From contig NZ_AP018254.1 of the NCBI RefSeq assembly GCF_002368395.1, positions 5,022,001 to 5,086,000 on the forward strand: DNA of 64,000 nucleotides. Direction: 5' to 3'. Of this stretch, positions 36,901 to 44,603 are shown piece by piece. Each line of letters begins with the position of its first letter. Position 1 is the first letter of the stretch. Under the pieces are notes generated by a model. That model searched no databases. It saw only the letters and a program-made list of their open reading frames with translations, and was not told the DNA's origin. Made by a program: the position numbers and the translations under genes. Source of the DNA: Calothrix sp. NIES-3974 (GTDB lineage: Bacteria > Cyanobacteriota > Cyanobacteriia > Cyanobacteriales > Nostocaceae).

Positions 36901-37526
36901 GTTCGCTCTGCTTCTGTTCCGGAATTAGGGTCAACCGATAGATTCACACTTGGGTTAGTTGTCGCTGCTGTAATACCGGTAAAAGTGACGTTATCAAATC
37001 TCAGAGTACCATTGGGACTATAGATAGAAGTGGGTGTTGTTGCTCGATAGTTACCAAGACTCGGATCGAAAGCTGCAACCACCCGAAAAGCAGCGTTAGG
37101 ATTATTATTTAATTCCCTTACGGAACTAAAATCGACATTACGGTTAAACCATGCATCACCTTGATTTGCCGTAAATGTCTGGAAATCAACAAAGTTTGTC
37201 CCATCGGTCGAATATTGAACAACAACAGTATTTGCAGAAGTGTTGCTGTGACGAATATCAAAGTTAAAAATAATGCTTTCAAATCCAACTGTACTAACTC
37301 GAAACTCCACCCCCTCAGTTCTATCTCCCGTACCGAGGTTTGGGTAACTAGTTGTATTCCAACCGGAGTTATCATTCGTTCCTGTCGGGAAACCTGCTGC
37401 AAAAGTTGCAGTAGTTCCCAGTAAATTTGCTGTTCCCGTACCAATAGCAGGATTAGTAGTACCTGTATTGGTCGCGTTATCTGGTGTGGGGGAATTAAAA
37501 TTCCATTGTGTAATATTGGTAGACAT
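30954..37526 (-). CDS. Giant secreted multidomain nuclease/phytase-like/PhoD protein with DUF4114 end
   Basis: A 2190-residue protein without an N-terminal signal peptide, predicted to be exported by the neighbouring type I system. Domains in order (approximate): beta-rich N-terminus 1-185; Calx-beta 190-300 (FRVSTVGF.., TGTATLTIVDDSEVEGTETA); OB-like extracellular nuclease part 305-450; endonuclease/exonuclease/phosphatase 568-885 with complete active-site motifs (ASYNVLN, IGLQEIQ, LGDLNEFEF, ASDHDPI); phytase-like esterase domain 890-1275 (DLEGIVVAENGDFWMVDEYR); PhoD-type phosphodiesterase 1285-1835 (IASGDTTQTSTVLWTR, HGDTIYSDYP, IDDHEVVNDF, ADIHGT). The last 340 residues end in a DUF4114 module (GFEDLPLGGDRDYNDVIMKV) shared with the next gene. 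Together these could degrade DNA/RNA, phytate-like esters and phosphodiesters outside the cell. Phosphate control is expected but no clear PHO box was found. Confidence 0.88.
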   Translation of the reverse strand: MSTNITQWNFNSPTPDNATNTGTTNPAIGTGTANLLGTTATFAAGFPTGTNDNSGWNTTSYPNLGTGDRTEGVEFRVSTVGFESIIFNFDIRHSNTSANTVVVQYSTDGTNFVDFQTFTANQGDAWFNRNVDFSSVRELNNNPNAAFRVVAAFDPSLGNYRATTPTSIYSPNGTLRFDNVTFTGITAATTNPSVNLSVDPNSGTEAERTVITITAIASTAVSSEQTVDLTVTGGGITAGDYTLSNTRITIPSGQTTGTATLTIVDDSEVEGTETATISITNPSAGLTLGTTTSQNITIIDNDDVITPIYQIQGAGHTSPLVNQLVTTTGIVTAVDSNGFYLQDRTGDGNNATSDGIFVFTSSAPTVRVGDDVQVRGRVSEFFPGGVATGNLSTTQIGGSPTITVRSSGNPLPAATIIGSGGRIPPTANIDDDAFTSFDPNTDGIDFFESLEGMLVTAKDAIAVAGTNRFGEIFTVVDNGRGATGISQRGTLNISPNDFNPERVQIQQDTGILPGFTFPQVNVGARLGDVTGVVGYSFGNFEIYPTQAFTVTPATIQPKTTTLTGSADKLTVASYNVLNLDPNDNDADKDIADGRFDAIANQIVNNLKAPDIIGLQEIQDNSGSTSDGVIAADQTLQRLVDAIAAAGGPRYQFIDNPFIGNNTNGGEPGGNIRTAFLYNPARVSFVSGSLTAITNPTAQQTDSNHPFFASRLPLAGKFIFNGEEVTIVNNHFSSKGGSAPILGVQQPFEARQEDPTVNGSVDKRRAQAQVIKDYVDGILATDVRAKVVVLGDLNEFEFVSPIKTVLGSSLTNLTETLPENERYTFNFQGNSQSLDHILVSASLAENAKFDIVHVNSEFVETNQRASDHDPIIAQLDFSPQPQLTNYTFTNLPKLGTTSTGEDIFLGGFSGLYFRGIAANGNLQFVTHTDRGPNGEPSQGRRPFLLPSFQPEVISFELNRSTGEITITNRTKLFRPDGTTPLTGLPNLQIGSQNTAYTDEIGVDPNGNVLNNDPLGADLEGIVVAENGDFWMVDEYRPAIYHFNSAGKLIDRFIPLGTPTDASQNGGTNFGTPILPAVYAQRRANRGFEAVALEGNKLYAFIQSAIDNPDNTGDTVSRNSRNLRILEFDITTKQVTGEYLYLLDDISGTGNAKTDKIGDAVSLGNGKFAVVERDDLSTTASNKLIYLIDLAQATNINNPANFTLPAGKTIEQLTEAELTAANIRPVSKNLIANAAKFGYTGVEKLEGLALVAPNTLALINDNDFSTNVPNKLGLLELPKELPVTKSTPPFPNAIASGDTTQTSTVLWTRTSNLGNVTFEYATDPNFSTIVGRVTANATNPLQPVKVNVTGLTPNTQYYYRAIDPMGNTATGQFKTSAPLGTKAGFRFGVSGDWRGELGPYPAIANADERSLELFVLHGDTIYSDYPSPGLRNLDGSEKAQATTLDDFRLKHAEVYGLRFAQNTWGDLRSKTSILATIDDHEVVNDFQGGEDLTNAPAAKQNLFGATSGFVNDSPLYENGLQAFQEYNPLQDRFYGQTGDPRTDGERQLYRYNTFGSDAATFILDARSFRDPGLKDVANPTDPREVANFLAASFNPNRTMLGRPQLEDLKRDLLQAEKNGITWKFIMVPEPIQNLGVVAASDRFEGYAAERTEILKFINDNKIKNVVFVAADIHGTVVNNLTYQTAPGQTQIATNAFEITTGAVAFDAPFGPTVAQLALAAGLLTPQQKAFYDTLPVANDADDDINDKDDFIKNLVNQQLAALGYDPIGLNRNLEPANGLIKARLLEGDYIATHTYGWTEFDIDPVTQKLTVTTYGIDPYTRQQLQTNPSSVINRQPQIVSKFEVDPVIPVISTPPKLNRGSNDIFTISGTQPQLQVSLLGRSSNLVNELSVFTVDDAQGTINGIAPGQAGYTEAALQRARTVFSIIGNNPNGFNPQNLTRLLTFNPGDNLRFLLIKDGTLDSAIAKKTPLSNVLISSQTTQRITDTGNDTFTLSWEDGTGNSTDFKDLEVRIQATNQTPALGSNLQGGNQAELMDLRGITGNVTAEFTLYREAAFNNFVGFYRIADTNGGIDTNGDGIADILPGQTGYTQAAINQRIPIDLTVSNQSTAKFTTTLTGGTLLAPFIIANGRPEALLDNNPNNDPKVYFSFLGANPNQVDHIRLLGDNTWGFEDLPLGGDRDYNDVIMKVNLTV

Positions 37527-37760
37527 AATAATTAATAGTCAATTTTGATTGGTGAGAAAAAGGTACGTAGTTGCGCTAGTCTAGGACAACCCTGCGGGTA
37601 TAGCGCCTTGATATTAAAGTTTTTTTCGAGGCTAAAGGCTAAAGCTATTTGCGGTCAAGTAACAGTACAACAAATGCAATATCTCCTACTGATAATGGCA
37701 TAGAAATAATTCTCCTAATTGATGAATTTTTTTGGTTTTTAAAAACCTAGAATACAGAAA

Positions 37761-37890
37761 ATGGCGTTGCTGAATTTGGACATGAATTATCAAATCATCG
37801 TATTTTGTAGAGACGTGGCAATGCGATGTCTCTACATAACGTAAAATTGACAATTCATACAATTAGTATTTGTATCTAACAACGTCCATA
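37761..37890. mobile_element. MITE-like element, copy 1
   Basis: It opens with ATGGCGTTGCTGAATTTGG and closes with an imperfect inverted copy (AACAACGTCCAT). Inside is a palindromic repeat at 37807-37835. A second copy lies at 47687-47840: the openings share GTTRCTGAATTTGGRCATGA (R = A or G) and both contain a GTAGAGACG palindrome. No protein is encoded, so it would be non-autonomous. Confidence 0.65.
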
Positions 37891-37941
37891 AAATGACACA
37901 AATTAACAAATACAACCAATGAATTATCAACAAACATCAAC

Positions 37942-37966
37942 AAAAATAGGGGTATAAAAACCCCCA
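37942..37966 (-). terminator. Terminator of the 5'-nucleotidase gene
   Basis: On the minus strand GGGG, a short loop and CCCC are followed by TATTTTTG, 23 bases after the stop codon at 37989. The stem is short but the T-tract is clear. Confidence 0.6.
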
Positions 37967-37988
37967 TACACATACAAATCAAACCCAA

Positions 37989-40900
37989 CTACACAACCGG
38001 AGCCAGATTCACTTTGATAATAATATCGTTGTAATCTCTGTCTCCACCATTGGGTAAATCTTCAAAACCAAAGGTGTTATCACCCAACAAACGTAAATGG
38101 TCTACTTGGTTGGGATTTGCACCGAGGAATGGGAAATAAACCTTCGGATCATTATTGGGATTACTATCTGTTAATTGCTCTAAAGTACCGTTGACAACGA
38201 TAAAGGGAGCAATAATTGAACCCGCATTTACCCTCGCGTTGACAGTTGATGTTGCTTGGTTTGCGACTTCTAATTTGATGGGTTGATTGTTTGCACCGCG
38301 CACCAAATTATTTAAAGCTGCATCGATATAGGAGCGGCTATTATTGGGATTGACACCACCAACTAAACCATCCGCATTATCAATCCGGTAGAAATAAACT
38401 TGGTTGTTAAATGCAGCTTCTCTGTACATGGAGAAAGTTGCATCTACTTGACCAGTAATACCTCGTAAATCAATAACTTCCCCTTGAGTTCCATTTTGCA
38501 AACTAGTTCCCAACGCAGGGGTTTTATTGGTTGTCCCCACCTTGATATTAAACCCTTCTACATTGATATCCCAACCATTATTAGTGATATTAGAAATAAA
38601 ATTATTCCTGGTGGAGAAAATAATTTCCTTGGATTTTCCAGCTTTAATATCGTCAGCAGTACCGTCTTTAATCACAGCAAAACCAATTTGACTACCCAGA
38701 CCAAATTCCAAAATCCTGGGATTATCCCCTGCTCTAAAACCATTTGGTTGATTACTGATAATGGAAGAAATCACCCGAGCTTTTCCACTTTCTAAGAGTT
38801 GCTTCAAATCAGGATTACCATTACCATCAAACTCAAATACCACCAACTCACTCACACGGGAATTGGGATTTACCGTATTCACAGTAAATTGTAAATTGGT
38901 AGCGCGACCTGTGATTCCGACCACACCGGGAGTAGAACCGGGTTGAACTTTACCAACAAAACCTGCAAAAACACTATCGGAACGGAAAGCTAAATTCTGA
39001 ATCCTGGTATCCTGTGCAGCAGGAACATCTGCAACCTTAAAGGCTTTTTCCGGAGTGTTAAAATTCGCTAACAAATACTCCGCAAAAGCATCCTGTTCCG
39101 TTCCCGAACGCGCAAAATTAGCTTTTCCTGGGTCAAACTTACTGGGGTCAACAGCACCATCAATCCTACCATTGCGGTTGCGGTCTGTGTCGGTTTCCCC
39201 AATTAAATCAACCCGATTGGCAAAGCTAGGATTAGCTGTGACAAAATCTGCAAAGGGATAACCATCACCACCATTAGCAAGGAAACCGAGGGTGACAATG
39301 CGAATTCCCCGATTCGGATCTCCCTGGACTTGACCCTTTTCAACCAAAGCTTCCTTAACACTACCATCCGGATTCAAAATTGCCGCACTTTGAATCCGTT
39401 GTCCAACAGGTTTACTTGCATCAAAACTGAAGGAAACACCACCTATTTGGGGGAATTGACCAGGAGTCGCACCAGGTCTGGTTCCTGCAACACCGTGTTC
39501 TAGCACCTGTTTTAACTGTGCTGCTGTGAGGGTAATTAGGGTTAGGTCGTTATTAAACCGCAGCGCATTTTCCGTATCCAGTTGTGAAATACCACCATCC
39601 GGTTTCCCTGATAACTCGCTTCCTTCCGGGGGAAGTTTTTGTGCTTCAGTTCCACCTGGGGGAGCAATAATTCGCCCAATGTTATCGCGGATACCACCAC
39701 CATTTTTCAAGGACACAACTACGGTGGGGTCTAAACGACGTGCATAATCCAGGTTCGCATCCGCAGTTAAATTACCCAGATTTGTTTCCTCTGTCCGGAC
39801 ACTACCACGGTCTCCATTCAGGAAAACATTGGTAATACCAAAAACATTACTATCTTTCCGTCTAATTACTTCCCGCACAGCATCGGTAATGGCTTTGATT
39901 TCTGGGTCTACCAAATTTTGCGCATTCAAAGCTGCAACCCCTGCTGCATCCGTGGCATAGGCTCCACTGATGTTTTTATCGATACTTGCGGGAATAATCC
40001 GACCCTGGTTATCAAAATCGACAACTAAACGACCAACGTATTTATAATTACCATCCGTATTGACGACGGCGACATCTTCCCCGGTGGCAGATTTGAGTAA
40101 GATGGGATACACACCTTGAGGGGTATCTCCATCTCGCAACCGGTCTGTTTCATCCACCAAGCGAGAGTGGGAACCACCGGCGACGATAATATCTACACCC
40201 TTAAGTTTTCCTGCTAGCTGCTTCTCAATGTCGATTTGTTGCATGTGAGCTAGGAGGATAACTTTATTGATACCAGTGGCAGTCAGGGCATCTACGGATT
40301 TTTGAATTTCTGCCGCTAAAGCATCGATATCGTTCGGGTCGGGAGGAAGAACTCCAACATTGCCCGGGGAAGATATTCTCCGCAGAGTAGGGGTAGTAGC
40401 ACCAACTACACCAATTTTCTCGCCGTTGACGGTAATTACGGTACTCTTGGCAATTTTACCGGGGATATCGCTAGCTTCCTGACCATCAGCAGTCACCAGG
40501 GGTGCAAGGTTTGCATCGGGAGCAAAATTCAGGTTAGCGCTAAGGTAGGGGAATTTTGCACCGGGATACGCACCACTAGGAGCAAGGATGTCTCTGACTA
40601 AACCAGTACCCTGGTCAAATTCATGATTACCAAAGGCGATCGCTTGGAAACCCAGTTCATTTTGAATGATAATGTCTGCTCTTCCCTGTCCTTCTCTTCC
40701 AAGTAGAGGTCTCAGGGATGGGTCTGCTGCTGCATTGAGGAATAATCCGGGAATATAGGCATCACCGGAGGATAAAATCAAGGTATTGGGGAAATCTATC
40801 TGACCATTCCCATCCGCGTCCTGGTTTTTTAAAGCATTCAAGACTGCGCTGAAGCGGGGTGCGTCATCCAATGCAGGAACACCAGCTTCCTGGTCAGATG

Positions 40901-42506
40901 CGTGTAACAGTTGTAGGGTGAAATTGGGTGCTTCAACTTCGTAAATAGTCGCAGTATTACTAACTTCGTTAGAAACCACTATTAAGGGTTTCCCATTAGG
41001 ACTTTCAATTGCAGGAATGAATTTTAACCCTTCTGGACTAATATCACCTTCAGTGCGAATGTACTGAACAAATTGGGGTGCTTCCGGTTTACTTAGGTCG
41101 TAGACCATTACCCCCCCCGTTCTTTCTAAACCAATGAAAGCGTAGGGTTTACCACTAACATAACCGACGGTGACAGCTTCTGGTTCCGGACCTTTGTTGT
41201 CGGAGCGAGTATCGAAGGTTCCTGGATCACCATTGCTATTGAAGATGGTGGGGACAAGTCGAGCGGTGATTTGCTCAAGTTGATCACCACTGTCAAAAAC
41301 TAGCTTACCCTGGTCATCCCAAACGGAAAAGGAACGAGCGCCAAAGGCGTATAATTTATCATAGTCCCCATCCCCGTCAGTATCACCGAGGGTATTGGTA
41401 ATTAGCAAGCGACCCAGGTTGGCATTGTTTTTTAACTGTGTAGCATTGGGGAAAGCGGTCGGGTCAAGAACAACACTATTATTCCCAATTCTCACCTCTT
41501 CGTTAAAGATTCGACCTTCAGTGTTATTGGGAGCAGGTAGAACATTATCAGCAGAAGGACGTAAACGCGCATCTCCTTCATTTGCTGTCACGTAGTAGGT
41601 TTTTCCCCCTACCCGGAAGGACGCAACCGCATCGGGTTGGTACATCCCGAAAATCGGCCAGTTTTGAATATTGATGCGACCACCACCAGTACCATTAACA
41701 CTCCTGTCACTTGCATCTAGACCATTTCCTGGTAAGCTATGGTCTTTGAATCCTAAAGGTAAAATATCGGTAATGATACCGTTGTCTAAATCTAGAACTG
41801 CAAAAGCATTATTTTCTTGCAGAGTCACAAAGGCTTTTTTCCCATCGGGAGATACAGCTATATATTCCGGTTCAAAATCTTGAGCTGCTGTGGAAGGAGT
41901 ACCGTTCGCTAATCTACCAAAGATTTTCACTCCTTTTTGTCTTAACAGCGCTTCCTGTCCATTAAAAGCGCGAAAATCCGCTGTTTTTACCTTGCTTTGG
42001 TCTAAAGCGGTGATATCACCGGAAACATCAATAATACTAATGGAACCTTCCGGGTCAAATGTATAATCTTCACTTGGTTCCCCTTCATTAGCCACCAATA
42101 CCTTTGTTCCATCGGGGGTAAAGGTGAGCATATCCGGTAAAGCACCCACTGTCACCTGAGCAAGGGATCTGGGATTATTAATATCAACTGTGGCATCAAA
42201 AAATACCACTTTACCAGGTTCTGTGAAATTATTGGCTGAAACTGCGACAGCGACAACACTGTTTTGTGTTCCTTTACCTTTTCTAACTGCAACACTTTGG
42301 ATTCCTCCACCGAAGCTAGAAAGGTCAACGTTACCAATTTTGACGGGATTATTGGGGTTGGAAAGATCAACTATTTGCAGTACGGGTTTTCCAGCGACTT
42401 CTCCGGTTAAAAATAGACGTTTGGTTTTGGGGTCAAAGTCTGAGATTTCCGCACCATCTAATTTAATTGTGCCAGCAAATTTCAGTAGTTCTGTTTGATT
42501 GGTCAT
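37989..42506 (-). CDS. Giant secreted choice-of-anchor I / 5'-nucleotidase protein with DUF4114 end
   Basis: A 1505-residue protein starting MTNQTELLKFAGTI with no signal peptide. Residues 1-525 form the choice-of-anchor I beta-propeller-like region (DMLTFTPDGTKVLVANEGEP, SIIDVSGDI, AVSPDGKKAFVTLQENNAF). Residues 528-1190 are a calcineurin-type metallophosphatase plus 5'-nucleotidase C-domain (LSSGDAYIPG, AFGNHEFDQG, SLKNGGGIRDN, LTAAQLKQVLEHGV, GFLANGGDGYPF). The first metal motif reads HASDQEAG, so the usual DxH is DxE, and GGSHSR replaces GGHSH; this occurs in other members of the subgroup as I recall. Residues about 1195-1505 match the end of the 2190-residue neighbour, including GFEDLPNGGDRDYNDIIIKV. 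It would release phosphate and nucleosides from nucleotides outside the cell or at the outer membrane. Confidence 0.9.
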   Translation of the reverse strand: MTNQTELLKFAGTIKLDGAEISDFDPKTKRLFLTGEVAGKPVLQIVDLSNPNNPVKIGNVDLSSFGGGIQSVAVRKGKGTQNSVVAVAVSANNFTEPGKVVFFDATVDINNPRSLAQVTVGALPDMLTFTPDGTKVLVANEGEPSEDYTFDPEGSISIIDVSGDITALDQSKVKTADFRAFNGQEALLRQKGVKIFGRLANGTPSTAAQDFEPEYIAVSPDGKKAFVTLQENNAFAVLDLDNGIITDILPLGFKDHSLPGNGLDASDRSVNGTGGGRINIQNWPIFGMYQPDAVASFRVGGKTYYVTANEGDARLRPSADNVLPAPNNTEGRIFNEEVRIGNNSVVLDPTAFPNATQLKNNANLGRLLITNTLGDTDGDGDYDKLYAFGARSFSVWDDQGKLVFDSGDQLEQITARLVPTIFNSNGDPGTFDTRSDNKGPEPEAVTVGYVSGKPYAFIGLERTGGVMVYDLSKPEAPQFVQYIRTEGDISPEGLKFIPAIESPNGKPLIVVSNEVSNTATIYEVEAPNFTLQLLHASDQEAGVPALDDAPRFSAVLNALKNQDADGNGQIDFPNTLILSSGDAYIPGLFLNAAADPSLRPLLGREGQGRADIIIQNELGFQAIAFGNHEFDQGTGLVRDILAPSGAYPGAKFPYLSANLNFAPDANLAPLVTADGQEASDIPGKIAKSTVITVNGEKIGVVGATTPTLRRISSPGNVGVLPPDPNDIDALAAEIQKSVDALTATGINKVILLAHMQQIDIEKQLAGKLKGVDIIVAGGSHSRLVDETDRLRDGDTPQGVYPILLKSATGEDVAVVNTDGNYKYVGRLVVDFDNQGRIIPASIDKNISGAYATDAAGVAALNAQNLVDPEIKAITDAVREVIRRKDSNVFGITNVFLNGDRGSVRTEETNLGNLTADANLDYARRLDPTVVVSLKNGGGIRDNIGRIIAPPGGTEAQKLPPEGSELSGKPDGGISQLDTENALRFNNDLTLITLTAAQLKQVLEHGVAGTRPGATPGQFPQIGGVSFSFDASKPVGQRIQSAAILNPDGSVKEALVEKGQVQGDPNRGIRIVTLGFLANGGDGYPFADFVTANPSFANRVDLIGETDTDRNRNGRIDGAVDPSKFDPGKANFARSGTEQDAFAEYLLANFNTPEKAFKVADVPAAQDTRIQNLAFRSDSVFAGFVGKVQPGSTPGVVGITGRATNLQFTVNTVNPNSRVSELVVFEFDGNGNPDLKQLLESGKARVISSIISNQPNGFRAGDNPRILEFGLGSQIGFAVIKDGTADDIKAGKSKEIIFSTRNNFISNITNNGWDINVEGFNIKVGTTNKTPALGTSLQNGTQGEVIDLRGITGQVDATFSMYREAAFNNQVYFYRIDNADGLVGGVNPNNSRSYIDAALNNLVRGANNQPIKLEVANQATSTVNARVNAGSIIAPFIVVNGTLEQLTDSNPNNDPKVYFPFLGANPNQVDHLRLLGDNTFGFEDLPNGGDRDYNDIIIKVNLAPVV

Positions 42507-43482
42507 AATTGTTTTTTACTGTTAATTGGAACAGTTAGGTTTAATTACTCTGAGTGTTGGGTGAAACTTGCTGCAACCGAAAACAAAATCAAATACCATC
42601 AACCGTCGATTTTTCAGGAACCTCTCTGAATTTAAAGGGAGTAGTGGAAAATCAATCCATTACTCAACACTTATCAAGAGAAGGAGAAATCCATAAATAT
42701 TAGCTTTGGAACAGGAAGTCGAAAATAACTTGATTTGTCACTCCCCATAGACTCCATACTTATGATGGAATTCACAACTATGATTTCAAATCATGATTGA
42801 ATGGTAATGATTTTGTACACAGAATCGAGAATATTTGACTTTGGGGAAGGATTAATCCAGAAAGTAATTAGAGTGTGTTTTGGTTCAGGAAAAAGACAAA
42901 ATATTCAATGAAAATGATTGAATATTAATTCTATTTGATGACAAGCCTATTCTCGGTCAAGGATGAATGAAATCAATCATACATATACAACTGTTGATTT
43001 TAGCTGGATTAACCTGGAAAATATTGTGCTTTAATTATCCAAGAAATTCCGCATTATTACCTTATGGTAGCTAAATTAAGGAGTGACTATCAAATGATTA
43101 AGAACAGCGATAATTATACAAGATTTCTGTAATCTGATGGATAAGGATTGACTTTGGTAGGTAGAGGGTTATTTTTACTCTGGAAACCGGAAATTATCAA
43201 TTGATATTTCAGTCAGTCAATCAACTGTAACATCCTCATTTGTTTGAAGGTGGGAACTTCTATTTTGAGAATAGTAATCTGTACCCAAAAATTTTGTTTA
43301 AAACCCCACTTCTATGAAAATTATGGGATTATGGAGAGATAGGAATAAGAAGGTGAAACAAATTATTTTAATCTTTAGTGTGCATATAATTAAAATAAAA
43401 TTTATATATTAATAACCTTTTCATAACCTTGTATTGGTATGTTTACTGAGACGAAAGCAAACAAAATAACCCCAAAAATTGT
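42507..43482. promoter_or_regulatory. Divergent intergenic region between cargo genes and secretion genes
   Basis: 976 bases, very AT-rich, with no gene. It must contain promoters for the 5'-nucleotidase gene (left) and the isomerase/exporter genes (right). A partial GGGAGTAG...GAGAAAT repeat is at 42637-42693. Possible weak PHO-box-like strings are AACAGTTAGGTTTAATTA near 42530 and ATTAACC at 43009. Neither shows the expected tandem CTTAACCT-type repeats, so phosphate regulation is not supported by sequence alone. Confidence 0.4.
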
Positions 43483-44274
43483 ATGTTTCCTATGCTGCAA
43501 GTGGGTGATAATCGACTAACATCAGAGCAATTGATCCAGTCTTTGGTAAAATATCAAATGATGCCGCAGTTGCTGGGGGAGTTGATTATTGACAACGTGA
43601 TCGCAGAAATAAAATTAACTCCCACGGAAGCAAAATCAGCCTGTGAGCAGTTAGCAGCAAGATATCAGTTAACTTCACCAGAACAGCGTCGGTTTTGGTT
43701 ACAAAAGAATGGTTTAACCTCAGAACAATTGGATGAAATTGCCATTCGTCAATGTAAAATAGAGAAATTTAAACAAATCAATTGGGGAGGAGATTTAGAT
43801 TCCTATTTTCGCCAACGTAAACCCCAGTTGGATAGAGTAATCTATTCTTTGTTACGTACAAATGATATTGGGATTGCGCAAGAATTATATTTTCGGATTA
43901 GTGAGGGGGAGCAGTCCTTTGCAGAATTAGTTCGGGAATATTCCCAAGGTTCGGAAGTAGAGACAGATGGTGTAATCGGTCCTGTGGAATTGCAGTCAAT
44001 TCATCCAGTAATTGCCAAAATTTTGTCGAGTGTCCAACCACAACAGCTTGTACCACCAACTCAGGTGGGTGAATGGATTGTTTTAATGAGATTAGAAAAA
44101 ATTATTAGTGCAAAATTAGATGAGATGACGCGTCAACGTTTAATTAATGAACGCTTTCATGAGTGGTTACAAGCACAAATTCAAGCTCAGAAATGGCAAA
44201 TTGGGTATGGGGAAGAGGAGATAACAGACGGGATAAGAAAAGTTGAATGCGGTCGAGAAATGGTTTTACAATAG
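43483..44274 (+). CDS. PpiC/SurA-type peptidyl-prolyl isomerase linked to type I secretion
   Basis: A 263-residue protein with a SurA-like helical N-terminus (LIQSLVKYQMMPQLLGELII, about 1-120) and a parvulin-type rotamase domain (about 125-215: AQELYFRISEGEQSFAELVR, EYSQGSEVETDGVIGPVEL, QLVPPTQVGEWIVLMRLEK). No signal peptide is seen, so it probably acts in the cytosol, keeping the cargo export-competent. It stands 330 bases upstream of the exporter gene and in the same direction, an arrangement common in cyanobacterial type I systems. The second Met (43492) is an equally good start; no ribosome site is visible. Confidence 0.85.
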   Translation: MFPMLQVGDNRLTSEQLIQSLVKYQMMPQLLGELIIDNVIAEIKLTPTEAKSACEQLAARYQLTSPEQRRFWLQKNGLTSEQLDEIAIRQCKIEKFKQINWGGDLDSYFRQRKPQLDRVIYSLLRTNDIGIAQELYFRISEGEQSFAELVREYSQGSEVETDGVIGPVELQSIHPVIAKILSSVQPQQLVPPTQVGEWIVLMRLEKIISAKLDEMTRQRLINERFHEWLQAQIQAQKWQIGYGEEEITDGIRKVECGREMVLQ

Positions 44275-44603
44275 GATTTTTATTTGGAAGAAATGCTGGT
44301 TTATGAAATGATAATAATCAGGATGAATACGATATTTTTAGTGTTTTGATTTTGATATTTCGTAGTTGATTTAATTTTTAAAAACCAAAATAAATACAGA
44401 CATATAATTCTCGGTATCTACATTCTTACTCCCAAAAAAATAATATATCACGAACACTTGTAGATAATACCATACAAACTCAATTTATACAGAATGATTA
44501 TCCGTATAAAACCGGGTAAAACCTGTTCCACAATATTTATTCTTAAATCGGATTTAGATATATCTAAAAACCATTTTATCTTTAATCCAAAATCCCAAAT
44601 CGA
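44275..44603. other. AT-rich spacer isomerase-exporter
   Basis: 329 bases of AT-rich DNA without a gene or clear hairpin. It may hold a separate promoter for the exporter. Confidence 0.5.

Larger units (their letters stand above)
37527..37988. other. Spacer between the two giant genes
   Basis: Contains the MITE-like element at 37761-37890, a terminator at 37942-37966 and short repeats GGCTAAAGGCTAAAG near 37631. The distance and terminator suggest the two giant genes are separate transcription units. Confidence 0.6.

Noticed and set aside
32912-42498. Many long open frames on the plus strand opposite the two giant genes
   Set aside because: They are shadows: the giant genes have complete domain motifs in their own frame, while the opposite frames show no family pattern.
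42507-43482. PHO boxes controlling the phosphatase and secretion genes
   Set aside because: Only isolated TTAACC-like strings occur; the tandem spaced repeats of a cyanobacterial PHO box are not visible.
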